A DNA stretch of 64,000 bases from Nitrospirillum amazonense (GCF_007828035.1 NZ_VITV01000008.1:124001-188000), one strand, 5' to 3'; shown: positions 42,421-51,386, counted from the first letter of the stretch. Notes: generated by a model from the sequence alone, not told the origin. A program made the numbers and translations.

Positions 42421-43767
42421 ATGTCGGACGGCCGCGCGCATCCGCATCAGCACCAAGCCACAAAACCGAAATGGGCGATTCCCATCGCCCTGATCGTCAG
42501 CCTGTTTTTCCTGTGGGGCGTGGCCAACAACCTGAACGACGTGCTGATCGCGCAGTTCCGCAAGGCCTTCGATCTTCAGGATTGGCAGTCCGGTCTGGTG
42601 CAATCCGCCTTCTACCTGGGCTATTTCTTCTGCGCCATGCCGGCGGCCCTGTTCGCCCGGCGCTACGGTTACAAGGCCGCCATTGTCCTCGGGCTGGCGC
42701 TCTACGGCATCGGTGCGCTGCTGTTCTATCCGGCGGCCGAACTACGGGCGTACAGCGCCTTCCTGGGCGCCCTGTTTGTCATCGCCAGCGGCCTCGCCTT
42801 CCTGGAAACCTCCGCCAACCCGCTGATGACCGTGCTGGGCGACCCGGCGGGGGCTGAGCGGCGGCTGAACCTGGCCCAGGCCTTCAATCCCCTGGGCTCC
42901 GTTGCGGGTGTCCTCATGGGGCGGCAGTTCATCCTGTCCGGCGTGGAATACACGCCCGAGCAACTGGCCGCCCTATCGCCCGAGGCGCTGGCCCGGTTCC
43001 GGGACACCGAGGCCATGGCGGCCCAGTCCTCCTATCTGGTGCTGGGCGTGCTGGTCCTGCTGTGGGCGGTGGTGGTGTTCGCCGTGCGCTTCCCCACCCT
43101 GAGCGACGGGCCGGAGGAACGGCCTGAGGAAGGGGTGGATACGGCGGCGGCTGGTGATGGAAGCGGCTTCCGCGGTCTGCTGCGCCACCGCCATTTCCTG
43201 TTCGGCGTGGTGGCGCAGTTCTTCTACGTCGGCGCCCAGGTGGGGGTATGGAGCTTCCTGATCCGCTATTCCCAGCACGCCCTGCCCGGCACGGGGGAGA
43301 AGACGGCCGCCGCCTACCTCACCCTGTCCCTGGTGGCCTTCATGGCCGGGCGCTTCGCCGGCACCGCCCTGATGGGCCGGATGCCGGCGGAACGGCTGAT
43401 GGGCGTGTTCGCCGCCATCAACGTCGCGCTGTGCCTGGTGGGAGCGTTTGGCGGCGGCTGGCTGGGGCTGGGCGCCATGATTGCCACCAGCTTCTTCATG
43501 TCCATCATGTTCCCCACCATCTTCGCCCTGTCGTTGCGCGGCCTGGGGCCGCTGACCAAGCTGGGCTCGTCTTGGCTGGTCATGGCCATCATCGGGGGCG
43601 CCGCCATCCCCGTGGCCATGGGCCGTGTGTCGGACATGACCAGCATCGCCGTCGCCATGGTGGTGCCGGGGGTGTGCTTCGCCGTCGTCGGCGCCTTCAG
43701 CCTGGCGGGGCGCACGGCGCCGGTGGGTGGGCGCGATGAGCGGCTGAAGGTCGTGGCCACGCACTGA
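42421..43767 (+). CDS. fucP: L-fucose:H+ symporter-like MFS permease
   Basis: 448 residues with 12 membrane helices of the FucP/GlcP class. The opening PIALIVSLFFLWGVANNLNDVLIAQFRKAFDL and YLGYFFCAMPAALFARRYGYK are the recognisable FucP segments, and FLETSANPLMTVLG is conserved. It imports L-fucose or a related 6-deoxyhexose. ATG 42421 follows GGGAGGGG. Expression is probably driven from the AT-rich region upstream. The lactonase gene follows 11 bases downstream on the same transcript. Closely related FucP-like carriers for other sugars cannot be excluded. Confidence 0.85.
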   Translation: MSDGRAHPHQHQATKPKWAIPIALIVSLFFLWGVANNLNDVLIAQFRKAFDLQDWQSGLVQSAFYLGYFFCAMPAALFARRYGYKAAIVLGLALYGIGALLFYPAAELRAYSAFLGALFVIASGLAFLETSANPLMTVLGDPAGAERRLNLAQAFNPLGSVAGVLMGRQFILSGVEYTPEQLAALSPEALARFRDTEAMAAQSSYLVLGVLVLLWAVVVFAVRFPTLSDGPEERPEEGVDTAAAGDGSGFRGLLRHRHFLFGVVAQFFYVGAQVGVWSFLIRYSQHALPGTGEKTAAAYLTLSLVAFMAGRFAGTALMGRMPAERLMGVFAAINVALCLVGAFGGGWLGLGAMIATSFFMSIMFPTIFALSLRGLGPLTKLGSSWLVMAIIGGAAIPVAMGRVSDMTSIAVAMVVPGVCFAVVGAFSLAGRTAPVGGRDERLKVVATH

Positions 43768-43778
43768 GGGCGACCGGC

Positions 43779-44588
43779 ATGATCGATGCCCACCAGCACA
43801 TCTGGCGCCTGGGCCGGCACGGGCACAGCTGGCCCACGCCCGACCTGGCGGTCATCCACCGCGACCATGAGGTAGCGGACCTGGAGGCCCTGGCCGCCCC
43901 CCTGGGCGTCACCGGCAGCGTGCTGGTGCAGTCCCAGCCCTGTGACGAGGACACCGACTTCCTGCTGGAGGAAGCGGCGCGCCAGCCCTTCGTCCGGGGT
44001 GTGGTGGGCTGGGTTGACATGAAGGCGCCGGACGCGCCAGCGCGCATCGCCGCCCTGGCCGCCCGGCCCAAGATACGCGGCCTGCGCCCCATGCTGCAGT
44101 CTCTGCCCGTGGACTGGATCGCCGATCCATCCGTCGATGCCGCCGCCCGCGCCCTTGTGGTGTGCGGCCTGAGCTTCGACGCGCTGGTCCTGCCGCCCCA
44201 CCTGCCCGCTTTGCTGGACTTCTCCCGCCGGCACCCGGATTTGGCCATGGTGATCGACCACGGCGCCAAGCCCTATATCGCCCGGGGGGAGATCGACGGC
44301 TGGGCCGCCGGCATGCGGGGCCTGGCCGCCCTGCCCCAGGTCCACGCCAAGCTGTCCGGCCTGCTGACCGAGGCTGGCGACCGGCCGACGGCTGCCGCCC
44401 TGATACCCTACGTGGACGTCCTGCTGGACGCCTTCGGCCCCGACCGCCTGATGTGGGGAAGCGACTGGCCGGTGCTGAACCTGGCAGGCGATTACGCGGG
44501 CTGGCTGGCCATGGCGCGCGATCTGGTGCCGGCCGAGGCGCACCCGGCGGTGTTCGACGGCACGGCGCAGCGCTTCTACCGTCTTTAA
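43779..44588 (+). CDS. Amidohydrolase family, L-fuconolactonase-like
   Basis: 269 residues of the amidohydrolase_2 (PDC lactonase/fuconolactonase) group. The N-terminal IDAHQHIWR gives the metal-site HxH. Further on are GVVGWVDMKAPDAPARI, the LAMVIDHGAKP strand, QVHAKLSGLLTEA and the catalytic-Asp motif DRLMWGSDWPVLN. It should open L-fucono-1,5-lactone (or a related lactone) to the acid, step two of the non-phosphorylating fucose pathway. It follows fucP by 11 bases. Its stop overlaps the convergent phospholipase-D gene by 4 bases. Confidence 0.85.
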   Translation: MIDAHQHIWRLGRHGHSWPTPDLAVIHRDHEVADLEALAAPLGVTGSVLVQSQPCDEDTDFLLEEAARQPFVRGVVGWVDMKAPDAPARIAALAARPKIRGLRPMLQSLPVDWIADPSVDAAARALVVCGLSFDALVLPPHLPALLDFSRRHPDLAMVIDHGAKPYIARGEIDGWAAGMRGLAALPQVHAKLSGLLTEAGDRPTAAALIPYVDVLLDAFGPDRLMWGSDWPVLNLAGDYAGWLAMARDLVPAEAHPAVFDGTAQRFYRL

Positions 44589-45916
44589 AGTACCTCCTCC
44601 ACCAGCCGGGCGCCCCATTCACCCAGGCGCTCGTCCAGGCCGCGATGATGCCATGCCTCGGGGTCTATCGCCCGGGCATGGGTCAGGTCATGCTGGAACA
44701 TGGCCTCCATCTCCTGCCCGAACCCGGCGCCCAGGACCACGGCGTTGATCTCGTTGTTGAAGGCGACGCTGCGCCAATCGAGGTTGGAGGAACCGACGGT
44801 GGACCAGTCGCCGTCGATGACGGCGGTCTTGGCATGCAGGATGGCGTCCGCATACTCGTAAATATGCACGCCGGCGGCCAGCAGGTCGCTGTAATAGCCG
44901 CGCCCGGCCATGACCGACAGGGGGCTGTCGCTGGGCCCCGGCACCAGCACGGTGACATCCACGCCCCGCGCGGCCGCCTGCCTCAGTGCCCGGGCCAGGT
45001 CCGGCGTCGGCACGAAATAGCCGGTGGTCAGGTGGATGGACTTGCGCGCCAGGGTGATGGCCACCAGCAGGCTGCGGTAGATCAGCGGCCGGCCCTCCGT
45101 CGGCGCGCCGCTCAGCGCCTGCAGGACGATGTCGCCCGGCCGGGTTCGTGGGCCCGGCGGCGGCGCGCTCAAGGGTGGGGCGGCGTCGAGCCCCTGGGCC
45201 TGGCGCTGCTGGTCCCAGGTGTCCGCGTACAGGCGCTGGAACTCCGCCACCACCGGGCCGGCGATGCGCACATCGGTATCGCGCCAGGGGCGCTGTTCCG
45301 GATCCTGGTTTTCGGCGCCCGCGCCGGCGTGATGGCGGCGGTCGTAGACCTCGCTGATGTTCACGCCGCCCACGATGGCGACGGCGTCGTCCACGATCAG
45401 CAGCTTGCGATGGTCGCGGCGGTTGACGTCCAGGGTCAGCAACGTCGCGGGGTCGACCGGGTTGAAGACCAGCAGGTTCACGCCGCCCTGGCGCAGGCGC
45501 TCGAACACCTCCTTGGGCGTGTCCTGCGAGCCCCAGGCGTCATAGATCAGGTTGACCTCCACCCCTTGCGCCCGCTTGGCCACCAGCTTCTCCGCGAAGC
45601 GGGAGCCTTCCACCCCATCGAACTCATAGCTTTCCATGTCGATGCGGGTGCGGGCGCCGTCGATGGCGGCGTCCATGGCGGCATAGGTCTCGGTGCCGCT
45701 GCGCAACAGGGTGACGCTGTTGCCGCCGACGAAGGGCGCGCCGCCGATGATTTCCCCCTGCCGGCGCAGCAGATCCAGCCGGCTGGTCGCATCCGCCGTG
45801 GCCAGTGCCCGGGCGATGTCGGGGTCGGCCGAGGGCAGCGTGGCGCAGCCGGCGACGCCGCCAACCAAGGCAAGGGCGATAAGGGCGGTTCTGGCGAAGC
45901 TTAGGCGAGGCGGCAT
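44585..45916 (-). CDS. Phospholipase D / cardiolipin synthase-like lipoprotein
   Basis: 443 residues with a lipoprotein signal (LIALALVGGVAGC). Both HKD motifs are intact: NRRDHRKLLIVDDAVAIVGG (HxKxxxxD) and LHAKTAVIDGDWSTVGSSNLD. The family (cardiolipin synthase C/YmdC-like) transfers or hydrolyses phosphatidyl groups at the periplasmic membrane surface. It sits between the two arms of the fucose cluster, on the same strand as the dehydrogenase gene 93 bases upstream. It has no apparent metabolic relation to it and may be a separate unit inserted there. Confidence 0.88.
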   Translation of the reverse strand: MPPRLSFARTALIALALVGGVAGCATLPSADPDIARALATADATSRLDLLRRQGEIIGGAPFVGGNSVTLLRSGTETYAAMDAAIDGARTRIDMESYEFDGVEGSRFAEKLVAKRAQGVEVNLIYDAWGSQDTPKEVFERLRQGGVNLLVFNPVDPATLLTLDVNRRDHRKLLIVDDAVAIVGGVNISEVYDRRHHAGAGAENQDPEQRPWRDTDVRIAGPVVAEFQRLYADTWDQQRQAQGLDAAPPLSAPPPGPRTRPGDIVLQALSGAPTEGRPLIYRSLLVAITLARKSIHLTTGYFVPTPDLARALRQAAARGVDVTVLVPGPSDSPLSVMAGRGYYSDLLAAGVHIYEYADAILHAKTAVIDGDWSTVGSSNLDWRSVAFNNEINAVVLGAGFGQEMEAMFQHDLTHARAIDPEAWHHRGLDERLGEWGARLVEEVL

Positions 45917-46009
45917 GGGCCGGATCGTGCCACCGCTGCCGCCATCCGGCCATTGCGACCAGCGGCGGAGCGGGGCCCGATTTCCGGCTTATGCGGGGGA
46001 TGCGGCGGC

Positions 46010-46738
46010 TTAGGCCGTCCAGCCACCGTCGATGACATGGATGGCGCCGGTGGTGAAGGATGAGGCGTCGCTGGCCAGGTACAGCGCCAGTTCCGCGATC
46101 TCCTCCGCCCGGCCCAGGCGGCCCATGGGCTGGCGGGCGACGAAGGCGGCCTGCGCCGCGGCATAATCGCCGGTGGCGGCCAGGCGTTCATCCAGCGAGG
46201 GGGTCTGCACCGTGCCGGGACAGATGGCGTTGCAGCGCACACCCCGGCCCACGAAGTCGGCGGCCACCGACTTGGTCAGGCCGATGACGGCGGCCTTGGT
46301 GGCACCGTAGGCGAAGCGGTTGGGCACGCCCTTGATGGAGCTGGCGACCGACGACATGTTGACGATGCTGCCCCCGCCCGCCTCCAGCATGCCGGGCAGA
46401 AAGGCGCGGATGGTGCGGACCATGGCCGTGACGTTCAGATCCCAGGAAAAGTCCCAGGCGGCCGCATCGCACTCCAGGATGGTGCCCGCATGGACGAAGC
46501 CGGCGCAATTGAACAGCACGTCGATGGGCCCGACCTCCGCCGCGATGGCAGCCACGTCCGCGTCACTGCGCACGTCCAGCCGATGGTGACGGCAGCCCGC
46601 GACCTCGGCCAGCTTGTCGGTGTTGATGTCGGTGGCGTGGACGGTCGCCCCCTCCCGCGCGAACAGTTCCGCCGCCGCGCGACCAATGCCTTGCGCAGCC
46701 GCCGTCACCAGCGCCGTCTTACCCTCTAGACGTCCCAT
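46010..46738 (-). CDS. SDR family oxidoreductase, 2-keto-3-deoxy-L-fuconate dehydrogenase-like
   Basis: 242 residues. Rossmann cofactor motif LVTAAAQGIGRAAAELF, NNAG-equivalent FNCAGFVHAGTI, and the catalytic Ser-Tyr-Lys in SSVASSIKGVPNRFAYGATKAA. The sequence around these, including AVAADFVGRGVRCNAICPGTVQTPSL, closely resembles KDF dehydrogenases that oxidise the product of fuconate dehydratase with NAD. Start 46738 has GAGGAGATCAC. It is downstream of the UxaA-type genes by 11 bases, so it is in the catabolic operon. Confidence 0.85.
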   Translation of the reverse strand: MGRLEGKTALVTAAAQGIGRAAAELFAREGATVHATDINTDKLAEVAGCRHHRLDVRSDADVAAIAAEVGPIDVLFNCAGFVHAGTILECDAAAWDFSWDLNVTAMVRTIRAFLPGMLEAGGGSIVNMSSVASSIKGVPNRFAYGATKAAVIGLTKSVAADFVGRGVRCNAICPGTVQTPSLDERLAATGDYAAAQAAFVARQPMGRLGRAEEIAELALYLASDASSFTTGAIHVIDGGWTA

Positions 46739-46749
46739 TAGTGATCTCC

Positions 46750-47955
46750 TCAAGCAGCCCGCGTGGGCAGGCAGGCGGGGCCCACCGGCTCGAACGATTT
46801 GTAGGTCAGGATGAATTCCTGATGGCCCAGGGCCTCGGACACGGTGCGCTCGCCCACCGCCGCCGCCTCGACTAGATCCAGGATCTCGGCCCCCACCTCA
46901 TCCAGCGTGGCCTTGCCTTCCAGGATGCGGCCGGCGTTCACGTCCATGTCCTCCGACAGCCGGGTATAAGTCTCCGGGTTGGCGCAGACCTTGATGACGG
47001 GGGAGATGGCGGAGCCGACGACGGAGCCGCGCCCGGTGGTGAACAGGATGACGTGGCTGCCCGACGCGATCAGCTCCACGATCTCCGCGTTGTCGGAAAT
47101 GTTGGGGAAACCGAAGCGCGGCTCCCCATCCGGCACCACGTCCATCAGGTACAGTCCACCTGACGGCGGAATGTCGCCCGGCTTGATCAGGCCGCTGATG
47201 GGGGAGGAGCCGGACTTGGAATAGGCGCCCATGGACTTCTCTTCCTGGGTGGTCAGCCCGCCCTCGGCATTGCCAGGGGCGAAGCTGCCGAAGCCCATGA
47301 TGGTGTAGTAGCGCTCCGCCTTCTGCACGCAGGCCTCGATCTCGGCACCCAGTTCCGGCGTCACGGCCCGGTCGGACATGATGCGCTCACAGCCCACCAG
47401 CTCGCCCGTCTCCTCGAAGATGCAGGTGGCGCCGGCCTCGACCAGCCAATCGAAGCAGCGGCCGACGGCGGGGTTGGCGGTGATGCCGCTGGTACCGTCG
47501 GACCCGCCGCAGATGGTACCCACCACCAGTTCATGCCGGGCCATGGGCCCCACCGGCGTCTGGTCGGCGAGGGCTTTCAGGCGGGCCACGGCGGCACGCC
47601 CGGCCTCGATGGTGGCCTTGGTGCCGCCGGCCTGCTGGATGACCAGGGTTTCCACCGGCCGGCCGCTGGCCGCCACCACCTGGCGCAGGGCCTCACGGTT
47701 GAAGCTCTCGCAGCCCAGCGACACCAGCAGCACCCCGCCCACGTTGGGATGGGTGCACAGCTTGGTCATGATCTGGAAGGCGTAGCTGTTGGGATAGCAG
47801 CCGGGGAAGCCGATCAGGTGCACGTCCATGTCGTCGCTGACCGTGACGATACGGCGGGCCACATGGTGGGCGCATTCCACCAGATAGGCCACGACCACCA
47901 CGTTGCGGATGCCCTTGCGCCCGTCGCTTCTGAGAAACCCACGCATCTCCGCCAT
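46750..47955 (-). CDS. UxaA family dehydratase, large subunit (probable fuconate dehydratase)
   Basis: 401 residues. This is the C-terminal (large) part of the altronate/galactarate dehydratase (UxaA/GarD) fold. Visible motifs: GRKGIRNVVVVAY, the Cys pattern GFPGCYPN and SLGCESFNREAL, VVGTICGGSDGTSGITANPAVG, EETGELVGCERI and EGGLTTQEEKSMGAYSKSG. These enzymes bind iron and remove water from sugar acids. In Campylobacter jejuni the fucose locus uses a split UxaA pair in the same setting, so L-fuconate is the likely substrate. It is preceded by the small-subunit gene, with only one base between them. Confidence 0.83.
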   Translation of the reverse strand: MAEMRGFLRSDGRKGIRNVVVVAYLVECAHHVARRIVTVSDDMDVHLIGFPGCYPNSYAFQIMTKLCTHPNVGGVLLVSLGCESFNREALRQVVAASGRPVETLVIQQAGGTKATIEAGRAAVARLKALADQTPVGPMARHELVVGTICGGSDGTSGITANPAVGRCFDWLVEAGATCIFEETGELVGCERIMSDRAVTPELGAEIEACVQKAERYYTIMGFGSFAPGNAEGGLTTQEEKSMGAYSKSGSSPISGLIKPGDIPPSGGLYLMDVVPDGEPRFGFPNISDNAEIVELIASGSHVILFTTGRGSVVGSAISPVIKVCANPETYTRLSEDMDVNAGRILEGKATLDEVGAEILDLVEAAAVGERTVSEALGHQEFILTYKSFEPVGPACLPTRAA

Positions 47956-47956
47956 A

Positions 47957-48274
47957 TCAGTGGCCCCCTTCGCTGCCGCCGACCACCTGTCGTGTATGGC
48001 TGGCGATGTAATCGCTTTTCATGTTGTGCATGTGGACATGGCCGCCGACGTCCACCGCGGCGGTCATGGAGCCGATGGGCGCGCCGTATTTCAGCACCTT
48101 GTCCCCCGCCGCCAGGGTGCGGCGGGCCAGTTTATGGCCCACGGTCACGTCCTGGGCGGCGGTGACGGGCGTGCCGTCGATTTCCAGGGCGTCGCCGGCG
48201 CGGATGGCGGCGCGGACCACCAGCACGTTGTCATCCGGATGCAGCAGGATGAGAGGAGAGATGGGCGTGCTCAT
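47957..48274 (-). CDS. UxaA family dehydratase, small subunit (SAF domain)
   Basis: 105 residues forming a single SAF domain: LILLHPDDNVLVVRAAIRAGD, VTVGHKLARRTLAAGDKVLKYGAPIGSMTAAVDVGGHVHMHNMKS. This is the N-terminal domain of altronate dehydratases, here split from the large part as in other bacterial sugar-acid dehydratases. Its ATG overlaps the aldo/keto reductase stop (ATGA). It pairs with the following large subunit. Confidence 0.85.
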   Translation of the reverse strand: MSTPISPLILLHPDDNVLVVRAAIRAGDALEIDGTPVTAAQDVTVGHKLARRTLAAGDKVLKYGAPIGSMTAAVDVGGHVHMHNMKSDYIASHTRQVVGGSEGGH

Positions 48275-49314
48275 GCGGCTTTCGTTGTGTTGGGAGTGGG
48301 AACGGGGGCATCCGGATGCAGCAAGCCATCGGCGCCCAGGATCTGCCACAACTCGGGTGGAATGACGGTGTCCATCAGGGCCCGGGTTTGGGCCACCTGT
48401 GCCGCATCCGCCATGCCGGGGATGACGCTGGCCACCACCGGGTGTGCCAGGGGAAACTGCAAGGCCGCCGCGGCCAAAGGCACGTCGAAGCGGTCGCAAG
48501 CCGCTTCCAGCCGGCGCACGCGGTCGATGATGGCGGCGGGCGCCGGCTGGTAATTGTAGTACAGCGGGGCCGCACCCTGGGTGCCGTTCACCAGAATGCC
48601 GGAATTGTAGGGGCCGCCGACGATGACCTTCACCCCGCGCGCGGCGCAGGCGGGAAAGAAGGCGTCCAGCGCCGTCTGTTCCAGCAGGGTGTAGCGGCCG
48701 GCCAGCAACACGACGTCGAAGTCGGCATGGCTCATCGCCTCCAGGCACACCTGCCACTCATTGACGCCCAGGCCGATGGCGCGCACCGCCCCCTGGTCCC
48801 GCAGTTCCCGCATGGCGCGGTAGCCGCCGTCCAGGAAACGGCGGAAATGAACGGCGTGGTCGTCACCATGGGTGACGGTGCCCAGGTCATGGGCCAGCAG
48901 CAGGTCGATGCGGTTCCGCCCCAGCCGCCGCCGGCTTTCGGCGTAGGAACGCATGACGCCATCATAGCTGTAGTCGAACACGGGCTCATACGGGGCGGCG
49001 TCGGCGAAGCCGTGCCTCACCGGGCCCGCGCCCGCGCCAACCGGCACCAGCACCCGCCCCACCTTGGTGGAAACCACCAGCTCTTCACCGGGGTCCAACT
49101 CTGCCAGCACGGCACCCAGGCGGCTCTCGCTGAGGCCAAAGCCGTAATGGGGTGCTGTATCCAGGTAGCGGATGCCGGCCGTCACTGCCGCCGTCACGGC
49201 GGCCCGGGCCGCTTCCTCCGCCACCGGCTGGTACAGGTTGCCGATGGCCGCGGCGCCGAAGCCCAGCGGGGGCAAGGGCGGGCATGCCGGGGTGAATGAA
49301 GAGAATGCGTCCAT
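48271..49314 (-). CDS. Aldo/keto reductase, L-fucose (D-threo-aldose) dehydrogenase-like
   Basis: 347 residues. AKR barrel with catalytic tetrad visible as Asp and Tyr in YLDTAPHYGFGLSE, Lys in VVSTKVGRVLVP and His in DLLLAHDLGT. The sequence matches the pyridoxal 4-/D-threo-aldose 1-dehydrogenase group, which oxidises L-fucose to the lactone with NAD(P), the first step of the non-phosphorylating path. Start 49314 follows GGGAAGG; a frame to 49404 is longer but enters the promoter region. First gene of the minus-strand fucose operon (AKR, dehydratase small, large, SDR). Confidence 0.85.
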   Translation of the reverse strand: MDAFSSFTPACPPLPPLGFGAAAIGNLYQPVAEEAARAAVTAAVTAGIRYLDTAPHYGFGLSESRLGAVLAELDPGEELVVSTKVGRVLVPVGAGAGPVRHGFADAAPYEPVFDYSYDGVMRSYAESRRRLGRNRIDLLLAHDLGTVTHGDDHAVHFRRFLDGGYRAMRELRDQGAVRAIGLGVNEWQVCLEAMSHADFDVVLLAGRYTLLEQTALDAFFPACAARGVKVIVGGPYNSGILVNGTQGAAPLYYNYQPAPAAIIDRVRRLEAACDRFDVPLAAAALQFPLAHPVVASVIPGMADAAQVAQTRALMDTVIPPELWQILGADGLLHPDAPVPTPNTTKAA

Positions 49315-49343
49315 GGCGGCCTTCCCGGGGGGCGGGGCGATTT

Positions 49344-49384
49344 TCAATTCATATACGAAATCACCTTCCGCATATAAAATCATC
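49344..49384. promoter_or_regulatory. AT-rich candidate operator between the aldo/keto reductase and IclR genes
   Basis: CAATTCATATACGAAATCAC and CCGCATATAAAATC form an AT-rich divergent control region. Shared elements with the fucP upstream region (TTTTATAT and CGTATA..AATT in reverse orientation) support a common regulator. Confidence 0.45.
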
Positions 49385-49495
49385 GGCCACAGTCCGTAAG
49401 TCAAGACGCCTCACGCCATCTCTTGCCCGGCGGGCGCCCTGATGGCATAGCCGGAGAGCCGCAAACCCAGCCCTCAGGCCCAGGCCGGATTATCC

Positions 49496-50326
49496 ATGCC
49501 CCCCCTTCCCGATGATACCGTGCCCGACCTCGACACCCCCGATGACCTCACGGCCGACGGTGCGGCGGAAACCGTGCGCAAGTACCGGGCGCCCGCCTTG
49601 GAGAAAGGGCTGGACATCCTGGAGTTGATGGCCAGCCACGGCGCGCCCATGACGCCGTCGCAGATTTCCGCCCGGCTGGGCCGCTCGGTCAGTGAGCTGT
49701 TCCGCATGATCCAGGTGCTGGAGTTCCGGGGCTATATCGCGCCGGCGGCGGCGGCCGATGGCTATGAGCTGACCAACAAGTTGTTTACTCTGGGCATGGC
49801 GCGGGCGTCGGTGCGCACCCTTCTGGAGGCGGCCCTTCCCCTGATGCGCGAGCTGGCGCTGGCCATCGGCCAATCCTGCCACCTGGCGGTGGCTTCGGAC
49901 GACCAGATGGTGGTGGTGGCGCGCATCGAGAACCCGGGCCACCTGGGTTTCTCCGTGCGTCCCGGCTATCACCGCAGCTTGGTGGAGGCTACGTCCGGCA
50001 TGGTGCTGTACGCCTTCCAGCCGCCTCACACCCAGGCCCTGTGGCGCGCCATGCTGGAACGCGCCGTGGGGCCGGAACGGGTGGCCCCCTTTGCCGCCCG
50101 CGCCGATGCCGTGCGCGCCCAGGGTTATGCCCAGGCCGCCAGCGACTACGCCCTGGGGGTCATGGACCTGTCCGCCCCGGTCATCGGTGGCACCGGGGCG
50201 GCGGTGGCGGCCCTGACCGTGCCCTTCATGCAGCATACACCCCAGGTCCGTTCCCTGGCGGAAACCATAGGCATGGTGCAAGCCACCGCCCGGCAGATCG
50301 CCCTTGACCTCACGGAACGGGCCTGA
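49496..50326 (+). CDS. IclR family transcriptional regulator
   Basis: 276 residues. A winged helix (about 35-95, ALEKGLDILELMASHGAPMTPSQISARLGRSVSELFRMIQVLEFRG) precedes an IclR effector domain with AIGQSCHLAVASDDQMVVVARIE and MVLYAFQPPHTQA. It is divergent from the fucose operon. In C. jejuni an IclR protein regulates the fucose locus; by analogy this one probably controls both arms here. Confidence 0.9.
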   Translation: MPPLPDDTVPDLDTPDDLTADGAAETVRKYRAPALEKGLDILELMASHGAPMTPSQISARLGRSVSELFRMIQVLEFRGYIAPAAAADGYELTNKLFTLGMARASVRTLLEAALPLMRELALAIGQSCHLAVASDDQMVVVARIENPGHLGFSVRPGYHRSLVEATSGMVLYAFQPPHTQALWRAMLERAVGPERVAPFAARADAVRAQGYAQAASDYALGVMDLSAPVIGGTGAAVAALTVPFMQHTPQVRSLAETIGMVQATARQIALDLTERA

Positions 50327-50447
50327 ACCGACCCGCACGGGATGGCCGGCATGCACGCGCCCAGGGCTGTGACAGGGCCATGGTTTATGCTAGACCCGGG
50401 CAACTTCCTTCCAAATAACACCCGCATGCCTTGAGGAATCGTTCGCC

Positions 50448-51326
50448 GTGACGTCGCAGCCGACCCCCGCCCCCCACAGCCCCTACGTCCTGGTGCTGAC
50501 CTGCCCCGACGTGAAGGGTGTGGTGGCCGCCGTCTCCAGCTATCTGGCCGACAACGACGCCTCGATCACCGAATCCAATCATTTCAACGACCAGCTGACC
50601 AACAGCTTTTCCATGCGCACGGCCTTCCGGCCGGATGGCCCGGGATTCCCCGACCCGGACAGCCTGCGCCAGGGCTTTCAGTTGATCGCCCGCCGCTTCC
50701 GCATGGATTGGCAGTTGGTGGACATGACGGTGAAGCCCAAAGTGGTGATCGCCGTGTCCAAGTTCGGCCACTGCCTTTACGACCTGCTGCACCGCGCCCG
50801 CTCCGGCTCCCTGCCCATCGACATCCCGGCCGTCATCTCCAACCACGACGACATGCGCTCCTTCGTGGAATGGAGCGGCATCCCCTATCACCACCTGCCG
50901 GTGAAGGGCGATAAGACGGCGCAGGAGGCCGCGTTCATGGACGTGGTGAATCAGGCCGGTGCCGACCTGGTCGTGCTGGCCCGCTACATGCAGATCCTGT
51001 CGGCTGACCTCTGCGGCCAACTGGCGGGCCGCTGCATCAATATCCACCATTCCTTCCTGCCCAGCTTCAAGGGCGCCAAGCCCTACCACCAGGCCCACGC
51101 CCGTGGCGTGAAGCTGATCGGCGCCACCGCCCATTATGTGACCACAGACCTGGATGAAGGCCCCATCATCGAACAGGGCATCGAGCGGGTGGATCACACC
51201 CAGACGCCGGAAGACCTGGTGGATATCGGCCGTGACATCGAATGCGCCGTCCTGGCCCGCGCCGTGCGCTGGCACATCGAGCGCCGCATCCTGGTGACGG
51301 GGCAGAAAACCATCGTGTTCAGCTGA
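50448..51326 (+). CDS. purU: Formyltetrahydrofolate deformylase
   Basis: 292 residues from a GTG start. An N-terminal ACT domain (about 10-95, YVLVLTCPDVKGVVAAVSSYLADNDASITES) is followed by the formyltransferase fold with catalytic residues in VISNHDDMRSFVEWSGIPYHH, SFLPSFKGAKPYHQAHARGVK and IGATAHYVTTDLDEGPI. It hydrolyses 10-formyl-THF to formate and THF, balancing the one-carbon pool with FolD. It ends in a bidirectional terminator shared with the following convergent gene. Confidence 0.96.
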   Translation: MTSQPTPAPHSPYVLVLTCPDVKGVVAAVSSYLADNDASITESNHFNDQLTNSFSMRTAFRPDGPGFPDPDSLRQGFQLIARRFRMDWQLVDMTVKPKVVIAVSKFGHCLYDLLHRARSGSLPIDIPAVISNHDDMRSFVEWSGIPYHHLPVKGDKTAQEAAFMDVVNQAGADLVVLARYMQILSADLCGQLAGRCINIHHSFLPSFKGAKPYHQAHARGVKLIGATAHYVTTDLDEGPIIEQGIERVDHTQTPEDLVDIGRDIECAVLARAVRWHIERRILVTGQKTIVFS

Positions 51327-51331
51327 ACGAA

Positions 51332-51365
51332 AAGGGTGGGACAGCCAGCCAGCCGTCCCGCCCTT
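51332..51365. terminator. Bidirectional terminator between purU and a secreted protein gene
   Basis: AAGGGTGGGAC (51332-51342) pairs with GTCCCGCCCTT (51355-51365) in an 11-bp stem with one wobble. Confidence 0.8.
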
Positions 51366-51386
51366 AGACTTCAGGCGCCACTACGG

